The notes beneath the pieces were generated by a model. That model made no database searches. It was given only the letters and a program-made list of their open reading frames with translations, and was not told the DNA's origin. From Acanthacorydalis orientalis (lineage: Eukaryota; Arthropoda; Insecta; Megaloptera; Corydalidae): a stretch of 64,000 nt of DNA. Where the stretch lies: positions 11,341,026 to 11,405,025 of the forward strand of contig CM068321.1 in NCBI GenBank assembly GCA_034766995.1, in the 5' to 3' direction. This document shows positions 1 through 11,075 of this stretch, in pieces (within the stretch, counting starts at the first letter, position 1; each line of letters begins with the position of its first letter). Made by a program: the position numbers and the translations under genes.

Positions 1-478
1 CTAAGTGCGAAAGATGTTATCATTTATGTTATTTAATAAATAATACTTTCTATATATTTCATAATAAATTTAAAAACGCAACTTTCATTTCATCTAAAAA
101 CATGTCCGTTATGCATATTGAATATAAATTTGTGAGTAATGAACATCATTTGTCTTTCTGTTTAAACCAACTGTCCTCCTATTAAATAAATGTTAAACTG
201 ATGTATCGTAATTAGGGTTTTTCTGTATTACTGCATAAGATAAAATTTGGACTTCTAATACCGTAATAAGAAATTAATATTTAAAAAATATATAATTATA
301 ATACACGTTTTAATGTATGAAATTATTTTAACTTTAAAGCATTTATTAAAAAAGATCCGTTTTTAAAATTTACGAAAAATTAAGGTTGAAACTTTTTATT
401 ATCATTACATTGTGTTAAGAGACTCAAGAGATTATAATCATGCATATATAAAATTTAGTATATGACTATGTTATTTAT
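1..478. other. AT-rich non-coding stretch
   Basis: Low-complexity A/T-rich sequence with many stops in all frames. I see no gene, RNA or repeat boundary. Confidence 0.6.
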
Positions 479-480
479 TA

Positions 481-1034
481 TGTTGATAGAAAAATAATTG
501 TTTTTTGTTTTCTGAATTCTAACTTTTATTTTTTTTAATGAATGTGTCATTTCATCGCGTTCATGTTAATATCATTTTTAAGTACATTTTTCGGTCTATA
601 TTTTGGTAACATCGACTTTGGTTTTATTAATAATTTCGCTTTAAATTGGGTTATTGAATTAAAAATGTAAAACAAGCAAACAGAGGAACTTTTTGTTATG
701 AGTTCAAGACAGGTGGTCAAGCAGCAAAAACTGCTAGTAAACTTAATGATGCTTTTGGTGTGGGTACTGTTAAGGAACGTATGGTGCAATGGTGATTCTA
801 AAAATTTCGTGTAAGGGACGAAAGCCTTGAAGGTGAAGAAAGTTACGGGTGTTTTTAGTTCATAACAACCAACTGAAAGCGTTAATTGAATCAGAACCAC
901 ACATAACAATTCGATTGCTTGCACAAAAGTTAGTCCTTAGTCATTCTATAATTTCGGATCACAAATGAGAAAATTGAATGTATATGAGATATGAATTTGA
1001 CGGCCATAAACCGCAATTATTTTTCTACCAACCT
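481..1034 (+). mobile_element. Internally deleted mariner copy (MITE-like), copy 1
   Basis: The left end reads GATAGAAAAATAATTG and the right end reads CGCAATTATTTTTCTACC, which are near-perfect terminal inverted repeats. Both ends are flanked by TA (479-480 and 1035-1036), the duplicated target of Tc1/mariner elements. Total length is about 554 bases, against about 1.3 kb for a full mariner. The interior keeps a decayed N-terminal transposase region (roughly 676-960) and then jumps straight to the 3' terminus, so the catalytic half is missing. The retained part resembles copies at 31456, 35236 and 58885. Confidence 0.85.
676..960 (+). pseudogene. Mariner transposase N-terminal remnant
   Basis: The frame-broken translation keeps the mariner helix-turn-helix part: blocks like YEFKTGGQAAKTASKLNDAF, VGTVKERMVQW and an ELAQKL-like stretch followed by SHSIISDH. 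The usual start codon is followed at once by a stop (ATGTAA at about 674), and further stops and frameshifts follow. The DDD catalytic domain is absent. It encodes nothing functional. Confidence 0.75.
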
Positions 1035-1036
1035 TA

Positions 1037-1785
1037 TAAAATTAAATATAAAAATGTATCAAAGATCTCACATTAACAACTTAAATAACTTAAATAGAAA
1101 CACAATAGATATAAATTTATTAAACAGAAATATTCAATAATTTATTTTCATATAAGATTGATGAATAGAGATTTTTGTTTGAATAGTAGTTGTTCATGAA
1201 ACTTTCGAGATAAAATATGTGAAAACTATATATTTTGAAACAAAAAATTCTAGAAACTATTCTAGTAAGTACCAATCTGGGTTGAAAGTGATATAGAGGT
1301 TTTATATAATAATTTATCTAAGTTTTCGAGTTCACTGAGTATAATTCAATCCAGGTGTAATCGCACTACGCCACTGTATCTACTGATCGGCGCTTCACCC
1401 CATACCAAGAGATAATATATATTATGGTAGAGAGAGATCCAGAAATTGTTTTCGTTTTTGCTCAAATAAAATATAACTCCAACATACCATAATGGGTTGT
1501 CTCATACGAAATGTTCTTCCTTTTACTTCGCACACACATTTATGTTCTAACATATATACGGTCGTCATCCTGTTTTCTTTTTCTTGTCCTGTTTCTTTTT
1601 ATATATTGCCATCCTCTACACATACGAGTACATATGTGTACATATATATATACATATATGTGTATAGTGGATAGTTTTGTGTATGTACACATCCACCCAC
1701 CCACTTCGCATATAATATATCTGCTATAAAAATTGTCACATAAAAAGTTGAAATATTTTGACACATCCACTGTCTTTCCTTTGTA
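1037..1785. other. AT-rich spacer with TA/TG microsatellite near 1620-1670
   Basis: No gene seen. Short open frames at 1492-1770 exist on both strands and overlap a TA/CATA-rich simple repeat, so I treat them as chance. A small CACCCACCCAC run lies at about 1692-1703. Confidence 0.5.
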
Positions 1786-2030
1786 TTTCGTTAGAGTTTT
1801 TCGGAAACGGCGTAACGAATCGTTTTTGCTAATAGTGTTTGGGTTGTTTATGTCAAAGCGTGTGATTTATGGCCATGTATAGCGATTATGATCAGTCTAT
1901 AACGGGCGTAGGTGTTTGCAGATAAGCCCGTTGTTACGCTTCGGCATTTTTTTAACGGCCTTTGGACTATTTGTGCAGTTTAAGCTCGATTTAGAAATGA
2001 TTTGGATTCGGATCGGTTATGGATTATTAC
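1786..2030. other. GC-richer island, candidate regulatory element
   Basis: This segment is visibly richer in G, C and CpG than its flanks and lacks simple repeats. It includes GATTTATGGCC and an inverted GGGCG...CCCGTT pair around a short loop. It has no open frame. A conserved non-coding element is possible, but that is inference from composition alone. Confidence 0.3.
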
Positions 2031-2500
2031 AAATATTATAAAGTTATCAGATACGTCATATTTATAGAAAAAATGTCAGGAAACGTTTAAAGAAATACTA
2101 ACTATACACAAGTATATTTCAGGTTTTGATATAGGATAAAAAGAAATATTATTTATTAATACATCAATAACCAAATGATGTAATTAACATGTTATTATTT
2201 AATGTTCATATCTTATCATCTTGATAGTTTACTTTCAATAAATATTTTTTATCTATTTGTAAGTTTTGTAGTTTTAAGTGTAGATATTTTTAATTGTCTA
2301 TTTTATAATTAATTCCTTAAAAATAATATAATTGTTACATGGAGTAAAATTTTGAATCTCGTTTTAAAATTATCAAATATTTTTTTAATGTATATTTGAT
2401 TTATTATTAAATCAAACTTTGATTTCATATCAAATATTTAATTAAAAAATTAAATTTACTATAAATTTTACTTGTATTTTAAATTATCAAAATTATTTTT

Positions 2501-2596
2501 TACCAACAAAAAACAGACGATTCTTTATTTACATTGAGGCAGCGTGTGTACTCGTAATTGTTTGTATGCAAATTATACAAAATTTTACATATATAT

Positions 2597-2645
<49 letters not shown>

Positions 2646-2697
2646 CTTTTTATTTTATATTTATTTATGAATATATGAATTGATAAATTAATTACTT

Positions 2698-2757
<60 letters not shown>

Positions 2758-2801
2758 ATATGTATATATACATATAAATATACATATGTATACATGTATA
2801 T

Positions 2802-2841
<40 letters not shown>

Positions 2842-2895
2842 TGAAGTAATTAATTTATCAATTCATATATTCATAAATAAATATAAAATAAAAAG

Positions 2896-2941
<46 letters not shown>

Positions 2942-3026
2942 AAATTTTGTATAATTTGCATACAAACAATTACGAGTACACACGCTGCCTCAATGTAAAT
3001 AAAGAATCGTCTGTTTTTTGTTGGTA
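2501..3026. repeat. Large fold-back palindrome with (TA)n core
   Basis: The left arm 2501-2588 and the right arm 2938-3026 are reverse complements with no mismatch I can find over the unique part. A second unique segment (2641-2702) mirrors 2838-2900. The centre and the spaces between segments are (TA)n and (TATG)n tracts whose lengths differ between arms. The outermost bases are TA on both sides, followed inward by CCAACAAAAAACAGACG. This fits a fold-back element inserted at TA, or a recent inverted duplication. No coding capacity. Confidence 0.9.
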
Positions 3027-3690
3027 TAGTGGTATTTAAGATTTTAATTAATATTTACAAAATATCTAAAATAAACAATAGGTACATCAAAAAGCATTGA
3101 TATACTTTTTACCTAATAGTATTTGTCTGTAGTAAACTACGTATTATTAAAATTTGAATTTTGTATTGTATTTACATATCTAATAAAATAGTAGATTCTT
3201 TGTTTATATTAATAATATTTTTACATTTGATTTTTTTATTATTTTTTAAGAACAATAAGTCAGCTAAAATTAGTTATTTATAAAAACTAATAAGATCGAC
3301 AAAATGAAAAACAATTTTTTATACAGGATAATTATATAAGAAGATATTTTTGTAGAACTTAGGTTTATATTAAGTATATATATATATATATAATATCGGT
3401 TATAATGAGTAATAGCGTAAAGAGTTATTTTCTACAGTGATTACATTTTCATATATATATTTCTGCATACATATATTCATAAAATCACACTCACTTTTGT
3501 AAAGAGATAATTTTACGTATCTATCAAGCAAATCTGGTTGAGTTTAATAACTTTATTTTTTGCCTAATTATCGATAAACTTTAATGTTTAGAAAAAGTAA
3601 AAGATAATTGGTGTTTACATTCTGTTATGAATAAAAAATTATCTACATAGCTATCTTAATTATAATTATTTTAATTATAGTTTTGCAATC
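3027..3690. other. AT-rich non-coding stretch
   Basis: Only a short TA tract (3377-3392) stands out. No gene seen. Confidence 0.5.
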
Positions 3691-3695
3691 TATTA

Positions 3696-3835
3696 TGTAG
3701 GTAGAAAAATAATTTCATTTTATGATCTTCCAATTCATATGCATTTTTCTCTTTTAATTTCCCTATCTGTTTCAAATGGTTCATCCTCTTTTTTTGTATT
3801 GATCTATTTTTAATTATTTGCATGGAATTTTCTTT
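3696..3835 (-). mobile_element. 3' end of an internally deleted mariner copy, copy 2
   Basis: The left edge TGTAGGTAGAAAAATAAT matches the mariner terminal repeat seen at 1034 and 35794 and is preceded by TA (3694-3695). Read on the minus strand, the next bases code for NHLKQIGKLKEKNAYELEDH, equivalent to the end of the helix-turn-helix part fused to the 3' terminus, the same join as in the other deleted copies. The 5' half is not recognisable. A 115-residue open frame (minus strand, 3671-4018) spans it but is not a gene. Confidence 0.65.
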
Positions 3836-3924
3836 CCAGTCGAGTCTCTTAATTTGATGCTTTTTTATACAATAATTTATTTTATTTGTAATTTTTGATG
3901 ACTTTCTAGTTGTTCTAGTAAAAA

Positions 3925-4085
3925 TAGTATAAATTAAAAAATGATTTGTTACCGACTTTACGGTACCCACTCTGAGAATGATAGTACTTCCATTTAAATA
4001 CGCATAAGCAACAATCAAAAATGATCAATAATTATTTATTCAAATAATTTGATCGGATTTTTTTTGTAGTTTGTAAGGTTAAACA
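3925..4085 (+). repeat. Dispersed repeat family B, copy 1
   Basis: Core block TACGCATAAGCAACAATC then a GATCAATAATTATTTATTCA-type stretch and a GTAGTTTGTAAGG end. The same order of blocks recurs at 33880, 43185 and (partly) 44930. It lies directly beside the mariner fragment at 3696-3835. No coding function recognised. Confidence 0.5.
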
Positions 4086-4343
4086 ATAATTCAATTATAA
4101 AGTTAATCACAATATAAGAACTATATTGTAGCAAAAAATACTGAGAAATTAGAATTATAAACGTTTCTAAATTATAATAATTTCTTTTATAAAATATTAC
4201 ATATATATGGTACAGTATTCTCTCAATAGTATCTTATCTTGTTTTTCATGACATTGAAGTTAATGTAATATATTGGATAATAAAATTAAATGTTTTTTAA
4301 GAATTATTTTTCATTACGTAGTATCCATACATATAACAAACAT

Positions 4344-4351
<8 letters not shown>

Positions 4352-4391
<40 letters not shown>
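4352..4391. repeat. (TA)n microsatellite
   Basis: Uninterrupted TA run about 22 bases before the mariner end at 4414. Confidence 0.95.
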
Positions 4392-4396
<5 letters not shown>

Positions 4397-4413
4397 TACA
4401 CATGTATATACAT

Positions 4414-5149
4414 GGGTTGTTTGATAAGTATGGTAAAAAATAAGTTAAACACCGTTTTTTGGAAAAAATAGATTTTATTTCTGAGCATAATTTCCATTGA
4501 ATGCTACTACATACTTGACATCCTCATTTGACGAGAACTTCTTCCTGCCGAGTCAAATTTTCAAGTTTGGGAAAAGGAAGTTGTCGCACGGAGTAAGTGC
4601 AGAATAGAGTAGATGAAGAATTAATTCGAACACTAATTCGTGCAATTTTTCCATTGCAATGGTCGATTTGTAGGACGGAAAATGGTTGTCTGGTGAAAAA
4701 GCACTTTTTTGTGCGCAAATCTTGGCCGTTTTTGTTTCAGTTCTTCTTTCAAACGGTCCAATAATATTGCATAATAGGGTCCTGCTATCGTTTTCCCTTT
4801 TGTTAATTAATCGATCAAAATAATTCCTTGGCAATCTCAAAAACAGTTTCCAACACCTTCCCAGCCGACAAAACGGTCTTCGTTTTCTTCGACGTACTTT
4901 CACTAGTAGTTATTCACTGCTTTGCCTGTTGCTTCGACTCAGGTGTGTAGTGGTGGATCCTTGTTTCTTCTACTGTGACAAATCGACACGAAAAGCTTTC
5001 TCGTTTTGTCCATTTTTGTGGCAACTGTTTCAATGCTTGCTTCAAACAATTGTAGAACGCGAACAACGCGTCGTTTCTGGCTGAAATTTCGCCTATACTA
5101 CTTTGAAAAGTGACATTTAATAGCCGTTATGTTTCCAAATGAATGGTAC

Positions 5150-5152
<3 letters not shown>
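4414..5152 (-). mobile_element. Truncated irritans-like mariner
   Basis: The left border GGGTTGTTTGATAAGTATGG has the form of a mariner terminal repeat; the right border runs into (TA)n with no matching repeat, so the 5' part of the element is missing. Transposase blocks are recognisable on the minus strand in more than one frame. It is about 0.74 kb long where a whole element would be about 1.3 kb. Confidence 0.8.
4530..5100 (-). pseudogene. Mariner transposase remnant (catalytic half)
   Basis: In translation order the minus strand gives RFVTVEETRIHHYTPESKQQ, a KTVLSAGKVLETVF block, IAGPYYAILLDRLKEE, HKKVLFHQ and a FLFPNLK block, all hallmarks of the mariner DD34D domain. The first catalytic Asp of the usual VDETW is Glu here (VEETR), and the HQDNAP block has become HQTTIF. 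Several frameshifts separate the blocks, and the N-terminal DNA-binding region is missing. Two overlapping minus-strand open frames (4524-4718, 4553-4903) are pieces of it. Confidence 0.8.

Positions 5153-5217
<65 letters not shown>
5153..5217. repeat. (TA)n microsatellite
   Basis: Uninterrupted TA tract that directly abuts the broken end of the mariner fragment ending at 5152. Confidence 0.95.
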
Positions 5218-5220
<3 letters not shown>

Positions 5221-5344
5221 ACTAATGATTAAAAAAATATATAATATATTTTATTTTTCAATATATAATAGAATACTTTGCTTAGACATTGTCATAAAAA
5301 ATCAAATTATACATAAATAGAATGTTTTAAAATTTTTGTTCTCA

Positions 5345-5386
<42 letters not shown>

Positions 5387-5780
5387 TTCGTAAGATTAAA
5401 GATAAGTTATATAAATTAAACGTTTTGTTAATATTTAATTATGTTTTTTTCGTGTAAAGCAAAACAAATCGATACTTATCTGATAATAAATGATGTATTG
5501 CTTTAAAACATTTTCTTTATAATCTGATTTTAGGATATTTATATTATTATTGTTCAGTTATATTAACTTCCAAATATCAGATAAGTTATAATAATAATCT
5601 CACTTGATATTTCAAACGTCTATAAATTATTGCACAAAATTATCGGAATAAATATTATTTAATGCGTATGTACGGCATAATTTAAACTGTTGTATATATT
5701 TTTTATATGTCGTTGTACATGTATGTATGAATGTATATAATCTCGCATAAATATTTATTTTTTCCTCTAGTTTGCGCAAA
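5218..5780. other. AT-rich spacer with TA tract at 5350-5381
   Basis: No gene or repeat boundary other than the TA tract. Confidence 0.5.
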
Positions 5781-6015
5781 TACTATTTAAAAGTTTGTCA
5801 GTTTCAGACCGGGTCACCAGACTGCCATTAGTGCTAAATGTGGGTTAATGTGCAAAAGTATTTAATTGACAAAGAGTGCTTCATTATGTCGAGTGCGTAG
5901 TAACGTAATTAGCACCGTCAATACAATATACGTTGCTGAGGCACGTGGCTCGTTGTTACGTGGCCTCGTATTATACGAATTTATTTCTGCATGCCGCTGG
6001 GTAAAATGTGACTCA
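5781..6015. other. GC-richer island, candidate regulatory element
   Basis: Includes a CAGACCGGGTCACCAGACTG stretch and two GTTACGTGG/CACGTGGC-like blocks near 5940-5965. No open frame of note. The contrast with the flanking A/T sequence is the only evidence. Confidence 0.3.
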
Positions 6016-6184
6016 TTTTTGTATTTATAAAAAACGATATATAGAAATGACGGACATTAAAATGAACATTTTTTTGAATTTTTCAACAGTTTTAATTTTT
6101 ATTTGCATATTACGAGTATATTTTTAACGAAATTCGGACAAATAATAATTTATATTAATTTGAGATAATTTATTTCCATTTATT

Positions 6185-6228
<44 letters not shown>

Positions 6229-7440
6229 TCTTCTATTCTATATGTTCGTCTAGACTTTTCAAATATTTTTTCTAATTCTCTTTTCAACTGATCCATATTA
6301 TAACAAATTAAAAAAATCTGTACTGTGCTCAAAAATAATAATTATTGTAAAATTAACAGCATAATTTTATTATTGACAAGATTATAAAAGTAAAATATTA
6401 TAATGAATATTAAAACTATATAAAAATATGAATATATACTAATAAGGTCGATAAATTTACATGAAGCAGTTATAAAGAAAAATATATAAGTGAATTTGTA
6501 GTTAAATTTCTAAAAATGATTGACATCTATACTGAACATATCATGACATATTTTCATGTATATGCTGTAAATTTTATATGTGGTTCTTGATTTATTTTTA
6601 ATCTTTGAGATTTATTTTACAGTCTATTTTCTTTCAAGTGAGTTTATTTCGGTGAAGTAATTTAAGAGATTCGAAGTCTTTTGTCTCTAATTTTTTATAA
6701 TTTATTTGAACAATAAGGGATTATTCAAAGTGCACTACAGTAAATATTCAGTTATCTGGTTTACGAATTCGGCTAAATAGTTTCTATAATGGTAACAAAG
6801 AATGTTATTAATGTGTTAAGATATTCATTCATTACCATAAACCAGGCATTACCACATGACCACAGAAATCATCAGAAATGAGGAATGAAAATAATTAAAT
6901 TCTTCATCATGATAATGCATTTGCTAATATACTATGCGTACTGTATAGTTTTTAAATAAAGTTGAATCAATTACAACGACCAAGTAACTGCAGTAATAAT
7001 CTATATAAGCCCATATTGATTTTTTTCTGTTAAAGACTAAGGCATATAGTTCAAGTGAAAGGAAAATGTATAAGTTTCGGACTGCTATTTGTAGAAGTAA
7101 CTATATTGATTATTTTTAAAAGTATATATAATGGGCAGGCAACTTTTTCGATAATAAGACCCACATATAAAACTTTTTTTACAGTTTTGAATGTTCAAGA
7201 TACTCACCCATCCCGAATTTATTTTTATTGCATTCACCGAAACTTAATTAACAAAATTGTTTAGTCTCTTATCGTTTTTAAGGATTTTTCATAATCGTCG
7301 AGACACATAATGCATATAGATGTTTGAAAAGATATTGTGAATTACCCGTTTATATATAAAATATTCTAATATTGGTACATACTATACAACTATAGATTAT
7401 TAACATAAACGTTTAGGAAAAATCGCATTGAAACCTAATA
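6016..7440. other. AT-rich non-coding stretch
   Basis: Holds a (TA)n tract at 6192-6223. The 69-codon open frame at 7055-7264 has no recognisable motif and A/T-driven codon use, so I do not call it a gene. Confidence 0.5.
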
Positions 7441-7448
7441 TTATCTCG

Positions 7449-7497
7449 GGAGCCGCACAGAGAAGCTTTGGGAGCCGCAGTTGGCCCACTCTTGGTG
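7449..7497. mobile_element. hAT-terminus-like fragment
   Basis: GGGAGCCGCACAGAGAAGC followed by a GGGAGCCGCAGTTGGCCCAC block has the GAGCCGCA...GTTGGCC character typical of the terminal region of many hAT transposons. It stands out sharply as G+C-rich in an A/T background. No transposase or second end is visible, and no 8-base duplication could be placed. Confidence 0.45.
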
Positions 7498-7814
7498 TAT
7501 ATCGTTGGAATCAATATATTTTATTAATAAAATTGATACTTTGAAATAAATCATATCAAGTTAATTTATATATTTAAAATTATATATTTTATTTAATGTT
7601 TCTGAAATGTGTATACCTGCATTATATATATATTAAATAGTTTAATTTCAAATTAAGATATACAAAGAAAATGTAGATTTTTTGACCATATTAATATTTA
7701 TTTTATGTAAAGAAATTGCCTTATTACTTACAGAATGATATTTAAGCTTTTGCACAATATAGAGTTAACTATAGTTCTTAACATTTTCACAACTTTTTGA
7801 ACATATGTTTGATT

Positions 7815-7865
<51 letters not shown>

Positions 7866-8295
7866 TGGGGAAAAGTGTTTTAATTAATTTTATTGTTTAA
7901 AAGAAAACATAACGGAAACTAATATTTAATGATTACAGTATTGTGGAAATATCAAATGTTAATTGATTTCTTTTTATTTCCTTATTCCTTAATAAATAAT
8001 TAAACTATTCATATAAAGGTAATTGTAATGCCAAACAATGCTATATTTGGATCGAGTGTATATTTTATATCAATATGTATACTTATAATATATAAAAGGT
8101 AAACAGTAGATTTAAAAAAAATGAATTATTTTACTGCATATATATTATTAATCTTATAATCTAAACCAGAACGTAATCTTAAATAATATAAAATTTAAAA
8201 TGGAATTACAGTCAAATGGTGCGTCTACTATGTACACGATCGGTACCGCGCATCTGATTTTTCCTATAAAAAAATAAATTGAATTTACATTACAT
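7498..8295. other. AT-rich spacer with (TA)n(GA)n at 7817-7865
   Basis: A TA tract passes directly into about seven GA units, then GTGGGG. No gene seen. Confidence 0.5.
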
Positions 8296-8960
8296 ATCAT
8301 TTCAAAAAGACAAGACTTTAACGAAGAACGAACGTACGCAAGTATAAAAAAAAACTATGAAAATAAAGTACGCTCTCCGAAAGCATCTAATTTCGAAATC
8401 AGTCAAGAATTGACGTTACATGTGATGTAAGAAACGTTCAAATTCCCATCAACTCGAAGAGCTCGAGATGAAGATCCTTGATTGAACACCGAACCGGGTG
8501 GGTTACTTACGTTAGACACGCTGTGCATCCGTACAGATGTGTCACTTTCGTCGTTCGTGTCTTTTACCAATCTCGTTCTTATGAAAAGCGTGTATAACGT
8601 TTCACATTTGATCTGAGTAATTTTTGATTGAAATGTTTTCTACTTATTCTATTTTTAATTTTCATACACACGCCATGTATCTTACTGACAGTCGACGTGA
8701 ATTGAATTCTGTTATGCGATAATTGAATGGAACGTAGTCTCAGTCCCTTCATTTCGACGTGTCAGTGACGTTCATTCCCGAGGGTTGCGGTTTTCATCAT
8801 GGCTTGTTCCTTGTTCGCTGCGTTAGATTTGATTATCTCAACGACAAGCTCTGAGGTTGCACATCGTGGTCTTAATACTAGATAACAAGAACAGCCAGAA
8901 GTTTGGTATTATAAGCTTGTCAGGTGCGAAGCACTCAAATACCAGATACTTGATTTTCGC
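8296..8960. other. GC-richer island with a minus-strand donor-like site
   Basis: One of the longest non-repetitive islands in the window. It contains AAGAGCTCGAG and several CpG-containing words. On the minus strand the sequence GTCTAAC followed by GTAAGT (about 8506-8518) matches a 5' splice donor. No open frame joins to it, so a non-coding first exon, an enhancer or chance are all possible. Confidence 0.3.
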
Positions 8961-9187
8961 GTGAATGTCCAAAACAGCACTGATTATTATAATTATCATT
9001 CAAATTTTTCATAATAATACATGTCCTTAAATTGTTTTGTTGTCATATATTTCAGTGATGAAATCAAGTAATTTTAAACAGTTTTTCAACTAAAACTAAA
9101 GTGATGAATAAAAATTCTATAATATTTTTATTTATAAAAAATGTATTTACAGTAAGCTTTAATAATCAATAAAAACGATTATATACT

Positions 9188-9188
<1 letters not shown>

Positions 9189-9239
<51 letters not shown>

Positions 9240-9245
9240 TATATA
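9189..9245. repeat. (TA)n microsatellite
   Basis: TA tract interrupted by one G (TATGTATA) and one AAATA; it ends just before repeat family A. Confidence 0.9.
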
Positions 9246-9257
9246 ATAATTCAACGT

Positions 9258-9441
9258 AAGCTTCCACAAGAAAGTATTAAAAAAAACGAAAAAATTAAAT
9301 AAAACATTGTTCTTGATTTAGTAGTTTAGTTCAATTGTATTTTAGTATTGAATTGAACTAAAGTACTAAATAAAATATAATATGACTTTTTTAACCCCTG
9401 CGACCCCTGTAGTACTTCCATGTGTAAGTCTAAATTTAATC
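9258..9441 (+). repeat. Dispersed repeat family A, copy 1
   Basis: It starts AAGCTTCCACAAGAAAGT and ends near CTAAATTTAATC. It aligns through its whole length with the reverse complement of 27452-27638, at roughly 80% identity by eye. The centre (9319-9366) is itself a palindrome built on TTTAGTTCAATTG and its complement. The distal part contains AACCCCTGCGACCCC. No open frame; it may be a non-autonomous mobile element. Confidence 0.7.
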
Positions 9442-9443
9442 TC

Positions 9444-9445
<2 letters not shown>

Positions 9446-9538
<93 letters not shown>
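9446..9538. repeat. (TA)n microsatellite with phase breaks
   Basis: TA tract broken twice by a doubled A or T (ATTATA, TAATATA). The break gives mirrored Tyr-Ile open frames on both strands that are not genes. Confidence 0.95.
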
Positions 9539-9539
<1 letters not shown>

Positions 9540-9544
9540 TGATT

Positions 9545-11075
9545 TAGAATATAGATTCATTTCAATGTAGAATTTTTGTTTGAGATAATAAATAATATTG
9601 AAAGAATAATGACATACTTGTATAAAGATAATATTTATAAATATTTACAACAGACCAAAAAGATACTTTCTGAACTAATCATTTTTTGTAATTACTGTAT
9701 TAATTTAAAAAAAAATGATTTAAGTATGAAACTGAATGTAAGAGCTATATTTTTATGTGCATATTTATATATATATATATATATATATACACTTAAATAT
9801 TATTATTTTAATAATTAGAATCTATTTTATTTTGTGTCCGATTAAAATTTAAAAAATCACAGTCGATTAATTTTTTTCCAAAAAAATATTTCGATTTATA
9901 CATAAAAATGTTTTAAATGTTTCAAAAAGGTGTAATAGAAAAATGTTTCAATAATTTCCTAAAAGATATCAGTATCCTTAAGAACAAAGACTACTGAGAC
10001 AATGAATACTTCATAAAATTTAATAAAAAAATGCAAACTAATTGTTTTTTTTTAATTAAATAATCTAACAAAGGTAACTTCAATGTAAAAAATAATATAA
10101 CCGGTCATTAACATAAAATATTGTGTCACTTAAATTAGAAAAATACTTTAGAATCATTTGTACTCCTTTTTTATTTGCTAATATTTATCATTTTTTAAAT
10201 TATTGAAATTCATTTTTTTTAAAAAATTAACAAAGTTGATATATATGCGTTTTTCTTGTAATTTTTATAGTTGTAAACACAATATTTAACTGTTTAATTT
10301 AAAAAAATGTTCATTGGGCTATGAATATATTCATTTAAAACCTGAACGAATCAATGAATAGTTTGTTACTTTAGGTACTTACTCATGTCTAGAGCGTGTA
10401 TAATGCGGTTATATCAACTTAGTAAAGTTATCTATAATAAGTTAGTCATGACTTTTAACAATTTTGATAATTTCATTAAAAAAAAACACAATTAACTAAT
10501 AAATAATATCGTAATCATAGAGGTTTAAGATATTATTAGACTATATAAAATTATTTTTCTGATATATTTTTAAAGTAATGTTTCTATATATACGTGAGTC
10601 CATTTTTATATGTTTTATATGAATTTGTAATGGAATATAATGAAAAAATAATGAATAATGAATTAATCAGCTATTATAAAGTAACATGAATACAACATTT
10701 CATTTACATATTACTCAATTATAATGTTCATAATAATATTTTTTCTAATATTGACAATAACAATACTAATAACAACAATTATAGTGTTATTGACAATGTT
10801 TCTATAAATTAAAGAAACTAAAGTGGTCAAATACACCAGGAACTGTGTAAAATAGTTTATTTACATAATCAATAATTTCTTTATATTTTTTTGATTATTT
10901 TAATCGGGAAAATATTCAGTAAAATAATGTTTGGCCATATTTTACATATTTTTCATAGTTATAAAGTTTATAATAAATCTATATAAAATCGAATTAATCA
11001 CTTGTTAGGATTCATTGAAAATCGGACTATTTATACGTTATTTAGTGAAATGAAATAGATTTCGTCAAATAGATT
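9545..11075. other. AT-rich non-coding stretch
   Basis: Holds a TA tract at 9766-9790. The 80-codon frame at 9576-9818 ends in that tract and looks like chance. Nothing else supported. Confidence 0.5.

Noticed and set aside
547..924. 125-codon minus-strand open frame
   Set aside because: It is the antisense shadow of the mariner remnant in 481-1034.
2585..2998. Open frames of 76 and 84 codons rich in Tyr and Ile
   Set aside because: They are translations of (TA)n and of the palindrome read on both strands.
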